Assembly: GCA_004794785.1 (NCBI GenBank)
Contig: SJOL01003955.1
Location: forward strand, 10,326-74,325
Reading direction: 5' to 3'
Source: Opisthorchis felineus
Taxonomy: Eukaryota; Platyhelminthes; Trematoda; Opisthorchiida; Opisthorchiidae
Length of the DNA stretch: 64,000 nt
Position 1 is the stretch's first letter; the number at the start of each line of letters is the position of its first letter. The notes under the pieces are model-generated. The model was not told where the DNA came from. It saw only the letters and a list, made by a program, of their open reading frames with translations, and made no database searches. The position numbers and the translations under genes are program-made. Positions 23,124 to 43,453 of the stretch are shown here, in pieces.

Positions 23124-23286
23124 TACTCTGTTTATTGTTCCGTTCACTGTTCCCTTGTTTTGATATTCCAAGTGCTGTATACACATCAATTTTGAATACA
23201 TACTTGCTACTCGTTACGCCGTGCTGAATTCTGAATTTCTAGTTCGTTTGGGTACACTGATATGCGTGCTGAACTCAATTACTAAA
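23108..23286 (+). repeat. 3' LTR of copy 2
   Basis: It starts tgatgaacatgattgat like the 5' LTR and ends about 23286 (caattactaaa). It carries substitutions and small indels relative to 19207-19375. No clean polypurine tract precedes it; the pol frame runs into the LTR. Confidence 0.75.
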
Positions 23287-23680
23287 CTGAACCTTACCGT
23301 AGTCTGACGGTTTGCGTACCCCTGCGACCCACTGAGCTATACACTTGTAGAGTTTCTCATACACGGTTGGTAAACGATTAGAGGTCTGACGAACACAGTC
23401 GCCTGACCCTTCAGGTTTGGGTTTGAACATGTGTGGCACATTGTTCTGTACAAATTGAAGTGCATTGCATTTCTCACCAAACACCGCTGCCTTCGGTGAG
23501 GCTTCTGAGCTAAGGGCTTTGGTCAAGGACCCTGATCGTCCTACTGTCTAGGTGTGGGCTCCCTGGCAGTATCCCAGCCCACGTACAACCATGAATTGCA
23601 CACTTAGTATGGCAGCGAAGAGTCAGTGTTGAACACTGATTTTATGCTGTCGATGATGATCTGCTTGAAAGATGCAAAAT
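23287..23680 (+). repeat. tRNA-like/SINE-derived sequence abutting the 3' LTR
   Basis: The reverse strand just after the LTR (23290-23340) reads tatagctcagtgggtcgca, a tRNA D-arm-like A box. On the plus strand, 23540-23660 has the SINE body (ctactgtctaggtgtgggct, ccctggcagtatcccagccc) and a 3' part, gttgaacactgattttatgc with gatgatgat, that is also present at 34990-35085. The composite suggests nested SINE insertions. Confidence 0.5.
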
Positions 23681-23824
23681 ATGGTGTACAGTCCATTCAA
23701 ATGGAAGGAATTCGGTACTGTTTCCCGCTTTCGGTGGATAAGATACTTGTAGGCAGTTAAGGGAATCTCATGTATCCAAATTCTTCTATTAACCTAAGGT
23801 TCGTGGAAATCAAATAAGCTCTGG

Positions 23825-24285
23825 CGAAATATACTCATTGGCATACCAATTTGGTTTTGACGGGAGACTCACCTAGAACCCAGCTGAATCTCTCGTTTAC
23901 GATAGTTTTAACTCTCCAACAGCCCAGGACCGATTTTGCCCTTCTTCGAACTCAGGTAGGCGCAGTCCCCGAGTCTCCGTCAACCTTATATCGCCACATC
24001 TCGAATATTGTGCCAACTGAAACATGAGGCGGTCTAGTGCGGCACATTCAGTTGCTCAAAAACATTATAAATGAGAAATTCGGCTGGGCTTCTGGTGTGT
24101 CTCCCGTCAGAACTAAATTGATATGCAAATGAGTGTATTTGTGAATTCTGTCAAATTTTGGTTCAAGTAGAACCTAAAGTTGACGGAAACTAGGAGACTG
24201 CGCCTAAATGATGGGCCTCAAGAAGGGCGAAACCGGTGGTGGGCTACCGAAGAGTTTCCAGCAACCTTATGAGTGGTGTATCAAA
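23825..24285 (+). repeat. Foldback (MITE-like) element, rearranged copy
   Basis: Left-arm words (gcataccaatttggttttga, cgggagactcacct, cagctgaatctctcgttt) and right-arm words (gagaaattcggctggg, gtgtctcccgtcag, gatatgcaaatgagtgtatt, ggttcaagtagaacct, gactgcgcctaaatgatggg) flank a longer interior than in the 11.6-kb copy. The interior also contains an inner gtaggcgcagtccccgagtc. This is probably an element within an element. Confidence 0.75.
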
Positions 24286-25146
24286 TCAGCTCCAGTTCGG
24301 CATTTATCGCCTTCAGGTTTTGGGGCAGCCCTTTGGGCTCAGTCTTACTAATACTTGCCCCCAAACAACAGGTAAAAGAATCTATTCCCCAGCCACAAGT
24401 GCAAAAATAAGTGACAAATGGAAACACGGTTGATTGATCGGCTTAACGACAGCATTAGACATGTCTATTTGTGTTCACGGAAACACATAAAGACCACACC
24501 ACAGATGAAACCGTGATATGAATCCACTTTACTGCCTTCGTATTATTCCGTCTTGTTCGCGTCAAGCTTTGGAACCATCATCGTTGGAAGCATCATCAGA
24601 GGAGGACACCGTGCTTCAGTTCCGCAGAACCACGATAGAAAGAAGGAAAAAATGCAACAGCAGCACTCAATGTTTGTACCATCCTTCATTCCCCTCTACT
24701 ATTTCACATCCTGTTCACCATTAGGTCCCAGGAGCTCTTGACGGGACACGTGAAACAACGATCTTCTTGGAAGACGGCAACCCAATATGCGCAGCGCATA
24801 CCTCGCCATCTTAGCTTCCAGTGCTGAATGCAAGCCTTTTGTTTCACCAAAGACCCCTTGCCCGATCAATACATTGCGAATTCACTGATTTCAGCCGAGC
24901 GTACCTACAGTTCTGAGGCATTGGTGGTCAAAGACCTGAAGGTGTCTGTCCAGAGGCAAGACAGTCAAAATAACGGAGCATCACGTCTATTGGAGTGTCG
25001 CGAACCGGCTGCGGGGCCAAATAGTCCGTGCCTGGGCACATCAGAACATGAACCAATCAGAAGTTAACATTCTTAGTATGACACTCCTCACCCCATCCGG
25101 AAGACCCTAAATTGACCTTTTGGAAAATTCTGTGTTACCTCTGTAG
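24286..25146. other. No confirmed gene; ORF-rich
   Basis: Several 60-80 codon plus-strand ORFs (24518-24741, 24828-25067) overlap. An acceptor-like gcttccag near 24820 could open an exon leading to 25147, but every frame meets a stop soon, so no model is offered. Confidence 0.3.
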
Positions 25147-25330
25147 ATACAAATGTGGTGACGTTCCTTTGCCCAAAACTGCCTTCCTTTCTGATATTCC
25201 ACAACAGGCGGATATGGCAGGCAAGGGGCAACAGGGGGCTGGGTTCCGCAAAAGCCAACGACAAACCGAACCCATGGTTTCAGCCTTAGCAAAACAACTC
25301 CAAGTGATTTCACAACAGCAAAGGAAGTAG
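25147..25330 (+). CDS. Candidate 3'-terminal exon, unrecognised gene
   Basis: The acceptor acctctgtag is followed in phase 2 by 60 codons and a TAG. The encoded segment starts YKCGDVPLPKTAFLSDIPQQ and becomes Gln/Lys-rich with a helical C-terminus, VSALAKQLQVISQQQRK. The polar, repeat-free composition looks like a protein tail. No family is recognised and the upstream exon was not found. The gene would end about 1.8 kb before the sirtuin start. Confidence 0.4.
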
Positions 25331-27094
25331 TCTGTAGTTTTGAACCATAACAGTGTTTCAGATTCTCCACCATAGATGACTAAGCCACCAGTAGAACAGT
25401 ACTTCCCGCCATACACAAGTTCTCTGAGACTGACAAGTGGCGCACATCACAGAACGAAACCCTGACGGTTGACATTTACGCGTTCACGTTGTCCGTCACA
25501 TTACTTCGTGGCTTATGCCATCTCAAAGATACGCCTCCTGTGTTTCGCCTAATAATAGTGGATGCAACTTCAAAGAGTAATGCTGCAGTAAGGTCTTGCA
25601 TGTTCCATGTGGAGAAGCACAAAAGGGGTGATTGGGTGACTTCTGTCAGCCTTTCAAGCAAAGCTTACTAATCCTGCTCTTTTTTGAAAAATAGAAAGTG
25701 TCGTTCTATAGGTCAGGCCGATATGCCCTCCGCTCGGAATAATCTAAACGCCGGAGATTTAGAGACATTCCAGAGTCCGCCAGATTGTTCCAACAAAGAA
25801 TATGAACACCCTTGTAGGACACCGATGCATGTAGGGAGGCTTTCGCGCATATTTCCATACACTCTCCAAGCCGTATCAAGAATGTGATTAAAAAGGGTGT
25901 ATGGTATCAAGGGACATGCTCCGTTGCGCAAGTGCTCGGAAAAGGACAAAAGTGGTCGATGGAAGCGGATGCGCTCTCGAAGTCACGGGGATTCTAGTGA
26001 ACTTACGGGAATGCCATTGCTTGGACAACTAACACTGCACGGGATGTTGTCCATACGGTCCTCGAATGAATTCCATCTTCGTAGAATACCTCACAGGAGA
26101 ACGCTGGATTCAGCATTGCCACATGCGCACATAGGATTTTTGTTAAACTTTCTGGAAATCACCAGTGTGTTCTGCATACTTCAGATCGTATGTTTTGCTT
26201 CCAAATAAACAACCACAATTGATCTGCTTCGGTAACGCCAACTTTATGTAGAAGACCTCTGTATCTGACCTAGATTTAACGGGTCGCGTCAACTTAGTAC
26301 AGTTAAAAAACTCGACAGGAAGACGCGATGTCATTGAATCCTGCTACACTTGTAGCATAGTATGCTAGCCTAACATCGAGCATTGATCTTTACCAGGTTT
26401 GCAAAGATTGGATATTTGAGGATCTGTCCTGAGTGCTCCACTGCGGCACTCATTCGTGTACTTTGACTGCTAAATGCGCAGTGTGCTTATGGTTCCAATC
26501 TCCGGAGCACTTCGGCATTAGGGGAGCCTGTTCGTTATGTCGTCATGCTACCACAAATTATCGCAAATCGAACACCTTAACATGAAGGTGGCGTTTACGA
26601 GCAGGAATAAAGTAATGAGAGCTCCGAAGAAGACGGAGTTAGAAATCCTGATCAGTACGGGCATACGTTATTGCAACATGGTCGGTGTATCCGGGTGAAT
26701 CAGGTCGGAAGGTGAGGCAACAATTGGAGGTCAATTAAGTTCATTGATGACTGTGAAATGGAGTAACCAACTCTGAATAGGTTGCTGTGAGCGTTTCAAA
26801 CTTATTCAGGTTCAGGAATACTGAATTATCATAAAAATGAATCCTTCACACAATAATACTATTATGGTATAATTATGTGCGCAGTTGTTGGGTCTTAGGG
26901 AACACGCAAAGTTCGATTTGTAGGGCGTCGCGGAGAATGTTTCAATAGATTCGCATGCCAATCACTTGCATCTTTTTGGAGGTGAGCGTTCCATCCGGTT
27001 TCTATCACTGTGCATCACGTCCATAAACATTTCGAAGTTCATTAGAATTAAATATAAGCTCCCTCGACTGATACACTTGTTCTCCTTCTTTTAG
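25331..27094. other. Intergenic; no gene recognised
   Basis: Short ORFs on both strands around 25.48-25.67 kb and 25.9-26.3 kb have no domain and no splice support. An AT-rich stretch (26.8-27.06 kb) lies just upstream of the sirtuin gene and may include its promoter, but no specific element is clear. Confidence 0.4.
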
Positions 27095-27135
27095 GTCGTT
27101 CACTTTAACCACGCTTTCTGACTTGAGAGTCAATT
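27093..27135 (+). promoter_or_regulatory. Splice acceptor and short 5' leader of the sirtuin gene
   Basis: A strong pyrimidine tract (cttgttctccttcttttag) ends in AG at 27093-27094, 41 nt before the start codon. It would accept either a non-coding first exon or, as is common in flatworms, a trans-spliced leader. The sequence alone cannot say which. Confidence 0.5.
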
Positions 27136-35453
<8,318 letters not shown>

Positions 35454-35654
35454 CTACTACACTGCGTTTAACTGTGTTCTGCGTCTAACTATCTTAACCC
35501 CTTAACTCTTTTTATTCTGTCACATCCTCAATCGTTCACCACTTTGCATAATTACCCTCTGGACTTGGCGCGCCCACTTGCTTTGGCTGAATCATCTATC
35601 GGACTTCCAGTGTCTTTCATTTACTTGACTATAGCATGATCTTGGTGTGTAGGT

Positions 35655-35765
35655 TTGACTGATACACTCCTCTGCATACCAATTTGTTTTTCACGGGAGA
35701 CTAACCTGGGACCCAGCTGAATCTGTCGTTTGGGATATTCTTTTTCTCTGAGGTTTGCATTCTCC
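35655..35765 (+). repeat. Foldback repeat, left-arm fragment
   Basis: The words gcataccaatttgtttttca, cgggagactaacct, cccagctgaatctgtcgttt match the left arm of the family. The right arm is absent. Confidence 0.65.
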
Positions 35766-36880
35766 CTCGTTAAGTGGGCCGAACTCTCTAATCCACACCT
35801 TTCTGCTCGGGTGTTTTATTCACTACTCGCATAATAGGTTTGATCAATGGACCCCGTAATTGGTCAGCTTAGTGTAAACCCTACAAACAAGGATCTTAAA
35901 TCAGAAGTGTACAAACGAAGTGGAACAAGTGAAGTGGACCGATTTTCTGGTTGAAAATTTTCTTATCTATGGTAGCATCTGAACGCTACTGTGACTTGAT
36001 GTGTCCCTGTAATTTGCCATTCAGATTTTTAACTACACGTCAAATTACTTATTGGACGATTCACACGATTGCCACTACCTCTGGAGCCCACCAACATTGG
36101 AATTTGTGGCGAAGACACAATAGCCTGACTGGTTTATTTTAGACAACGGTAATACGTATGTGTTGAGCCGGAATGTGGCAACACGGAACAGAGTAGTATG
36201 GGTTGTGAATATTTTGCAGTGTTTTGCTGTCAATTCCACCGGTAGCCAGCTGATGTATTCAATATTCAAGTGTGTACTCAAACATGCTGGTCGTCTTCCC
36301 ATTCGGTAACCTGGACTAAGGGGTCGTCGACAGTCGATGAGATTTTGAGGAAAGAAGCGTTACAGAGAAAGTGTATCAGGGCTGTATCTCTCACGGCATT
36401 GAAATGAGCCCTTTTAATAGTTGGAAGAACCAACCACGATTAGGAAAATAATTTATATATTTATTTTTCGAACGGCGGGTATACATAATATCAAGAAACA
36501 AAAAGGCGCGTTGTCTACGAGCTTATCCGCTCGGTTACCCGAGCCATAATAAGCTACGATCATCGGATTTGATAGAAGCGAACGGTAACTGTTAAACATA
36601 TGGAATATGGTTTGGCTTTTCGATTATCCATAACTGGGATGACCCATGAACAACTACAACCCTAAAACTTGCCGTTGGTAGATGATATAGTACAGTCAAA
36701 AACGTAACCGTACCTCGTTCCGATGACACCCAATAATCCACTCTGTCTTAGTGTGCCCAAATGTGTTCAACTCATTCCGCATGAGGCTCAAGGATAACCG
36801 ATTGAGTTTTTCTTTCAACACAAATGCCTAAGCTTACAGTATTGGACAGGTTCCAACCCATGACAGATGTGTATGATATC

Positions 36881-36898
36881 TGTGTGTGTGTGTGTGTG
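36881..36898 (+). repeat. (TG)n microsatellite
   Basis: Nine uninterrupted TG units followed by a short G run. Confidence 0.9.
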
Positions 36899-39800
36899 GG
36901 GGGTTCCTGTGTGTATGAACCTTCTTACGATAGCTCTAATCGATATTCCACATTCGTGATCTACTGTCACACTGCTAGTTGAGTCGTACTGGAATCTGTT
37001 GTTCACATTCATTTGAGATTTATCATCTTTTCGTGATGCATTTGTGTTGTTGTACATAAACTACCGTTGCTGATACAGACGTAGATAAAATGACAACTAC
37101 TTGCCGTCAAACGGGTGGCACCGGTTTGCTACCGTCGCCAGAGAGTACCACACCGGTTGATCATAATTTGTGACTGAACCTCTGTTGTGTTCCGTCGGTT
37201 CGTTCACATTTCATCCTTGTTTCACTGTTCAAGCATCAGGGTATACTTGTGGTTGCTTATTATCGCGTGTTTTACGTTCAACAAACTGTCAATAAAAATG
37301 GAGTTGCTAGTTTCCCATGGGACTGCTATGGTGATGAATAGGAACTCTTTGGGTTACCAGGCAATTTCCATTTGCTTGCCTCAATAAGATTAACCATTTC
37401 CACATATCAAGAACGGGAAAATCCTTCGTTACACCGATTAATTTGTATTCTGTTATGTTCCCTACTCCCTTGAAGCTCTGGCTTTCACCGGAGCTTAAGG
37501 ACTAAATTTTCTGTCCTGTCTTTATACTGCTCGTTACTAGCCGTTTTCTTGTTTTGACTCCATCCTTCTGACAAAATGGAACGGATTTGATGAATATCAT
37601 TTGAGTTTGACTCTGGGAAACCGTGATCCCCATGTCTTCTAAAGGCTGACATCCTCCACCAGGGGATAATCCCACGATGTAGGATGACTGGTCTAAAGTA
37701 TACCCAGCACTGACCGTGTACTACTGAACTGTAGGGTTAAATTCACCCAAAAGTGATGATAGGATAGAAAGCTTTGATGGACTCTGAGGAGGCACCACAA
37801 AAGTGTGAACGAATCTGTCAAGCCTATTAGGAAATGGTTTTATAAACCATGAGAAGCAAATTATGGGTGTACGCGTCCTGAAGGGATGTGAAAAACATAA
37901 GTGCACAGTGTTCCTCACAGTTACTCGGCTGTTTCAGTGTCAATATTCATAATTAAGCCGCAAACAACAAAGCATTTTGAGACGTTTAGGGTTAGGGTAC
38001 GTCACCAGGTGTTCAAGAAACCCGCGTGACGTGATTTGGGTATCAGATTCGGGTATGTAATGGTTACTTGACGGTGTTTAGCTCTGTGTTTAAAGCTGCA
38101 GACACAGACGACTCCATGTATCTCTGTTATCTGTGCTGCGAAACCCCTAGTACGAGCATTGTCCATAGGGTACATCACAATGTATTCCTGGTTTTTGTGT
38201 CTGGTAGAGTACGCCTTCCCATGGGGGATGCCCAAGAGAAAATGCTCCCTTCGAGATGACCGATTTGGTTGCATGGGCTTTTCTTCCAAAACGATCATTC
38301 TTGGACGAAACAAACCCCATAGAACCAAATAGAAGACATAAAAGGAATGTTGCAGTGAAAATACTCTACGCCATTTACCCAAACTCTCAAGTCGTTCGAA
38401 CGGTTTATTCGAAGGCACTTCTAGTAGCTATCCCACCAGCTCGGCCAGAAAGAAATATCAAGATGCGCGCATAGCATCACCTGTTGAAGATATCAATGAA
38501 GCTGTGGTAGCTGATGAAGGAAAACAGGGTATATGAACATTTACAGAAATCCCAATGGTTATTTGTGTTCCATTGTCACATTGGAATACACTGAGACAAA
38601 TTACCCTGTTTTTAACCCTTATTCTAGTTTAAATGTGGCAACTAAACCATTCATTGTTATGAACCTAGACGGTAACTGCTGGTGGCGTCAACACAAATTG
38701 ACGACGTTGGACTAACGTATATTTGTCACGGGTATACTATACTTTTGAATATCTGGAGCATTCAGTCCAACCTAAGCGAGGTAGATATTCCACCACACAT
38801 CCACAAAAACTTCACCATAATAGCGGTTTTATCAATCCAGGTGTAGAGGTCTTGTGATATAGACTTCTGTCCGGGCACTCCCAACGGGGGAGAATCAACA
38901 CCGAGGAACTAGTTTGTTATCCCTGAAAGACTTTTCCTTTGAGGGCTCGGGGTTACCGTATCGAGTAAATTGCACTAAGCAATTAATTTTACCTTACTGG
39001 TTTTCATTCTTTTATTTGTATTACCTCTATCTAGCCCATAATTCATGCGCCTTATAGGAGACACGATTTTTATCACACGAAAATTGTAAGCATTTTCTAG
39101 TTGCTTTCACAGTTGCACGTATCCATCTGAAAATGCACCCTTATTCTCAGGTCGCGTGTTTATACAACTGATTGGATTGTCGTGGAATTGACTAGTATGC
39201 AACTTCGTTGAATGTCTGTCATAGCTTTTTCACACTATCCATTCGGCGTGGTTAAGCTACAGTCAGGAAGGCATACCAAAGCAAATTCATATCATACCGT
39301 GATTGAAGCTCTCATCCAAGACTTGTATGGAATTTCACACCACGACATGCAGCAGTACTCCTTCGGACCACACAATAACTGAAAACAATCAATGCAGTTC
39401 AAAGTACGTCTTTTGGGCTGCTGGACATCAAATGTGTAGTGGTTATAACTCTGGATAGCGAAGTAACTCAGATCGAACATGCAAAATCGCTTAACAGCTC
39501 CGCTAGCGAATCGTGTTAAAGAACAGTTAGTCCTCCTGTGAGTTGTCTTTCTTCGGTCCTCTGTTTCCAATTGACCTTGTTTGTTTCTTGCATGCAACCA
39601 ATTAGCACCCGATCGGAGGTGTTCAGGTGTAAGGAGGCTTCCTTGTGTTTGTTTCGTCTAACTCACAAGCGCCTCATCGCAAGCTGGTTAATCATTTTTG
39701 TCTCGAATATATTGGTATGTAAGTGCACTAGGCTAAGCATTCTAATGCTTGGAGCAAAAGAGCCGTATTGTGACCCGACTGTTTCCATTTTTGTCTAGCG

Positions 39801-40034
39801 AATGACAAAATTTGTGTAAATTATTTCAGTACTGAACTGCTGTGATTAAAGATAACCCGTAACAAGAATCAGCACTATTCCAGTTAAATCTACTACTGGA
39901 AAGAGTTACACGTCCGGCAGCCTGCTCAAAAAGAATGGTTGGACTTGGACGGTGATTTCCTACTTCAGTACCGATTTATCTTAATTGAGATTTTATCCTG
40001 CAAGTGAAGTCAAATTGTGCTGAAAAGCTGAGTT

Positions 40035-40135
40035 ATCCGAATAGCTCATTCCCAGCGAGAATTGAACCCGCCAACTTCCGGCTAACAGGTGAATACTATA
40101 CTACTCGGCTCCCAGTGGCTGATCAGCAGTGTAAT
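40035..40135 (-). repeat. tRNA-like fragment (SINE head or tRNA pseudogene)
   Basis: On the reverse strand, a perfect B box, ggttcaattctcgctggg, follows a D-arm-like gagccgagtagtatagtatt by about the right spacing. The cloverleaf is imperfect and no SINE body follows that I can match. Confidence 0.45.
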
Positions 40136-42065
40136 TAACTCGCAGTCATGCATGGCGTCGTCCACCGTGACGCTGTTCATATTGCCTGGTTATGAGTGAC
40201 ATCAGATGGAAAGGTCATGCAACCTGAGATTTTTCTCTTTTGTGCAGATTGCACTTGGTTTCACAAGCTCTCCTTACTGTCAGCAAAACATATTTCTGTC
40301 TGCATAACAAAATCGAGAAATTTGAAGTCAGCTGAAAAAGGGAATCTACGGCATAATTGTCAACATAACGAGATTTACGCTACGACGTTTCTTCGAAGCG
40401 AATACTTCTGGTTTAGCACCGTTCTTCTTCACGTTAGCGGCAAACGTCTGAAAGTTGAAAGTGAATTTATTGGTATAAATGCGACGCATTTGATAAGATC
40501 AACCTTGTTGTTGAATTAAGCTATACTGTTTCGTAAACTTCACAAGTTTGGGTGAGGAAACGGGGAATTTCTAAGAATTCATGGAATATTAAAACGGGAC
40601 TCATAAAACTGTTGTTTTCAGGGTATTTGATGTGGGCACTGTTAACCGCAGCCTGGTAAGTTTTCATGTTACGGCAGCCCAACCCCACAAACTGCTTTAC
40701 TTTCTCGGCGCAAATGCTCTAGAACTCACCTCGACTACTATACGTCCTCACCCAATTCTCCACCTAAAAATCTGATACTGTAATCTTAGTATTGCCACAT
40801 CGTTGGGTGGTGATGCAACCCAATGAACAGTCATACTACCAGTTGTAGGTAATGGATCTTGCATTCAGGTCACTCTCGCGTGGAAGGTCTTTCTCTCGTC
40901 CCAGTGCGCAAACCCCGGTTAGATCACACCTAGGTGACAACACGCGCGTTCGGATCTTGGCAGAGCCAACGACATACATTGCTACAGAGCTCTAATAAGG
41001 GAGAAAATTGATTTCAGTATTTATCCTTCTTGGTGTGGACTAACCAGAATAATTGACCCACGTCACAAGACCTGAAATTACAGTGTTGGTCTGCTGCCAA
41101 CCTTCAGTCAACAAACAGGTGTAAGTCAAGCCTAAACTTATTGCGATACTCAAAAGACGAAAGTACGCGGTGCAGTTCAGTACATAAAACACGGGAAGGC
41201 AATCCGAAATTCTTCCTATGCATGACATTTTTTTCAAAAAGCACCTAACTGGACATTAATTCGGAAACGAGAAAAGGTGGACTTAAATATAGTGTAGGTA
41301 TTTTCTCATTTGTACAAATAAACATGGGGCTTGAAATTGAGCCCCATTACCGAATTCCAAATTCAGGTATAACTAAACCATACCTCAGGAGAATGGAAGT
41401 CAGTAGGACGATCCCCGAACCAGATATGAGTTCATATCCATAACTTGCGTTGATCCAAACTGGATTTATAAAACAGAAAAATGGGGAAAATCTGAGTAAA
41501 ACTTGCAGTCTATGCTACAGAATACATTCCAGACAGTTCGGTTGAACGCAGACATTGAAAAAGTTATAGGCGTTTGGTCTAGTCTACGTTTACAAGAACA
41601 AACCTATTGCATAGTAAGATACTTTGTGCAGAGTTGGATGCTCGCACTCTAAAACATCATTTTGGGGTCGGTCCTATAAAATTGAATTAGATGGTCTTTT
41701 AACCACAAGTGGCATTTATGACATTGCCCGCGAATATGTAAAGTCACTAGTTAAGAAACACATATGGTCTACCATCACACAAGGGTTGTAACATGGAGTC
41801 TTTCCCTGTAAAAAGTCACCATGGTCACAGAGGATTATTTTCAGCATGGAATGCAATGCTTTATGACAAAATGCGAAATCCGTTTCTTCCTGAGGACAGT
41901 ATACTAATATTCAACAGCATGTCGACGAAGATGTGGTCCTAGTTCCCGTGGGATCTGTTAATCCTGTCAGGAAAATTATGCACCAGCCACACAATACATG
42001 TACATTCCTATAAAGTGATCGATAGCCAACTGACAAACTTGATCGTCTACTGTGAACTCGGAGGT

Positions 42066-42130
42066 GGTGTTTGATCTGCTCACTGAGCTTGACAGACTGC
42101 TTGCAAATGTTTCGTCACCCAGCAATTCGG
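42066..42130 (+). repeat. Short interspersed repeat shared with 33.54 kb
   Basis: Matches 33535-33600 (gatctgctcactgagcttga, ttgcaaatgtttcgtca). No boundary features are visible, so the parent element is unknown. Confidence 0.5.
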
Positions 42131-43306
42131 ATGAATTGACAAATGCAGCCCAAAAAACCGCAGAACAAAGAACAGGAACCAAAAGAACCAAAGGGACTAT
42201 GGAGCTTAGTCTACATAATTCAACCATAAGGTGTCCGCACCAGTAAGATGCGGACAGCAAATTATGAGTGGATCAATCACAATAAAGGATAGAAACTAAT
42301 ATCCAAAAGTGCACAAACGACCAGCCAATGAGCACAAAGGCAGACCGCGACGAAAGAGAAATCGCAAGACAAGGAAAAGATCAACACTAAATGGGGCTTT
42401 TAATGGACCAAGAAAACACAGAAAAAGCCTGTCCACCACGCAGTACAGATCTCGAACCAACCAACCAAGTGTAGGATGACTTTCAGATGATCGGTCACGT
42501 TAGACGCCTAGAACTCTCCTTAACAACCACATAAACGCAAGGATGAACAGAAAACTCCAACCCAACCCCCCACTGACGAATGGCAACGAAAAATCTGCAA
42601 AAAATTTCCTACTTCGGCCAACAAATCAACTGCTAACTGATCAACAACCAACTAGCGCACACAAGCTATCACTATTCAGGCATATCCAGGACAAATCGCG
42701 CTAGAACAGTCGGTCGACTGACTAGAAATATTGACCTGATGGCGCCTCACTGCGGTCAGTCAAACGAGTATTTCGTTCTTATTGCTGAGGTACCGGTTTT
42801 TTTCGGATGAATGACCTACCGCGGTGGTTTGGGGATTACCAGATGCTAGTTGACTGATAAGCCTCCTCGTTTTATCGCCTTCGACGGAGCAAGCAATTTT
42901 ATATTAGGAGGATTTTCCAGCATATAATGTATGCAGTTGATATTATCACTCAGTCGCACGAAATCACTCTTAGAGTTCAAATTCGACTAAATAACCTCGA
43001 TCAACATCCCTTCTATGAGTGTGGAATACTGAAAGCTGAGTTGAACGTCCCAAACATGGACCGGTAAAATGAACAAGAAGCACGCAACCCTTCACAATGA
43101 TCTGGTTTGCTGTTACTCGGCCTAACTTTGTTCGAGTGACAGACGTCTTCCACATCCGGTCAAAATGCCTAATATAGATAGTTTTGTGTTATCACCTTAG
43201 CAAAAAGAAGCTGAAAAAATATGAATGTTCAAGTAGTCGATCCAGATCGTAATTTACCGCGTAGCTCTTTAACGTTGAGGATAAAAATATTAAAATAGAA
43301 AACAGC

Positions 43307-43453
43307 TCATGAACAGGGGCGGAATCGTCCTTCAGGACAGTCATCCGAGGGACATTTGACTGCGGGACAATTTTCCTTGAATCGAACATTTGATCCAGCA
43401 TGAAAGAAAAAGTCATTGCGTAATCCACAAGCTGAGCGGTCATTCGTTTGAAA
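43307..43453 (-). CDS. 3'-terminal exon of the cassette gene: Cys-rich tail and stop
   Basis: Acceptor gatttcttgcag on the minus strand, then 48 codons in phase 0 and TGA at 43309-43307. The encoded tail is basic and Cys-rich: single Cys in RSACGL, then NCPAVKCPSDDCPEGRF and a final PCS, giving five Cys. Such spacing suggests a disulfide-bonded extracellular module, loosely like VWC-type folds, but no family can be named. It joins in phase 0 to the exon at 44664-44860, which adds a CGGCSLC cluster. A competing ORF on the same strand (43192-43467) is in another frame. Confidence 0.5.
   Translation of the reverse strand, partial: FQTNDRSACGLRNDFFFHAGSNVRFKENCPAVKCPSDDCPEGRFRPCS

Larger units (their letters stand above)
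19207..23286 (+). mobile_element. Ty3/gypsy-type LTR element, copy 2, full length but dead
   Basis: About 4.1 kb from 5' LTR (19207-19375) to 3' LTR (23108-23286), encoding gag, protease, RT, RNase H and integrase in that order. Lesions visible: a frameshift early in gag, a TAG in RT, -1 shifts between protease and RT and between RT and RNase H, a shift into integrase, a TAA in the integrase zinc region, and Gly in place of the third catalytic acidic residue of integrase. The LTRs differ at many positions, so the insertion is old. The integrase and gag style resembles the Mag-like side of Ty3/gypsy, but the clade assignment is tentative. No clear target-site duplication is seen. Confidence 0.9.
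35454..43306. other. Long intergenic region without recognised gene
   Basis: Contents seen: a foldback fragment (35655-35765), a (TG)n tract (36881-36898), a tRNA-like fragment (40035-40135), the repeat at 42066-42130 and a T-poor block (42240-42690). The longest ORF, 138 codons at 38002-38418 minus, has no domain and is overlapped by plus-strand ORFs. No poly(A) signal AATAAA was found soon after the sirtuin stop. Confidence 0.5.

Noticed and set aside
25476..25661. WNMQDL in a minus ORF, considered as a LINE endonuclease motif
   Set aside because: Only a few residues match and no other endonuclease or RT blocks follow.
38002..38418. 138-codon minus ORF
   Set aside because: No recognisable motif, overlapped by plus-strand ORFs, and no repeat partner in the window.
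41976..42260. Minus ORF with a hydrophobic N-terminal stretch, considered as a signal peptide exon of the cassette gene
   Set aside because: It lies downstream of the terminal exon on that strand and overlaps a repeat shared with 33.5 kb.
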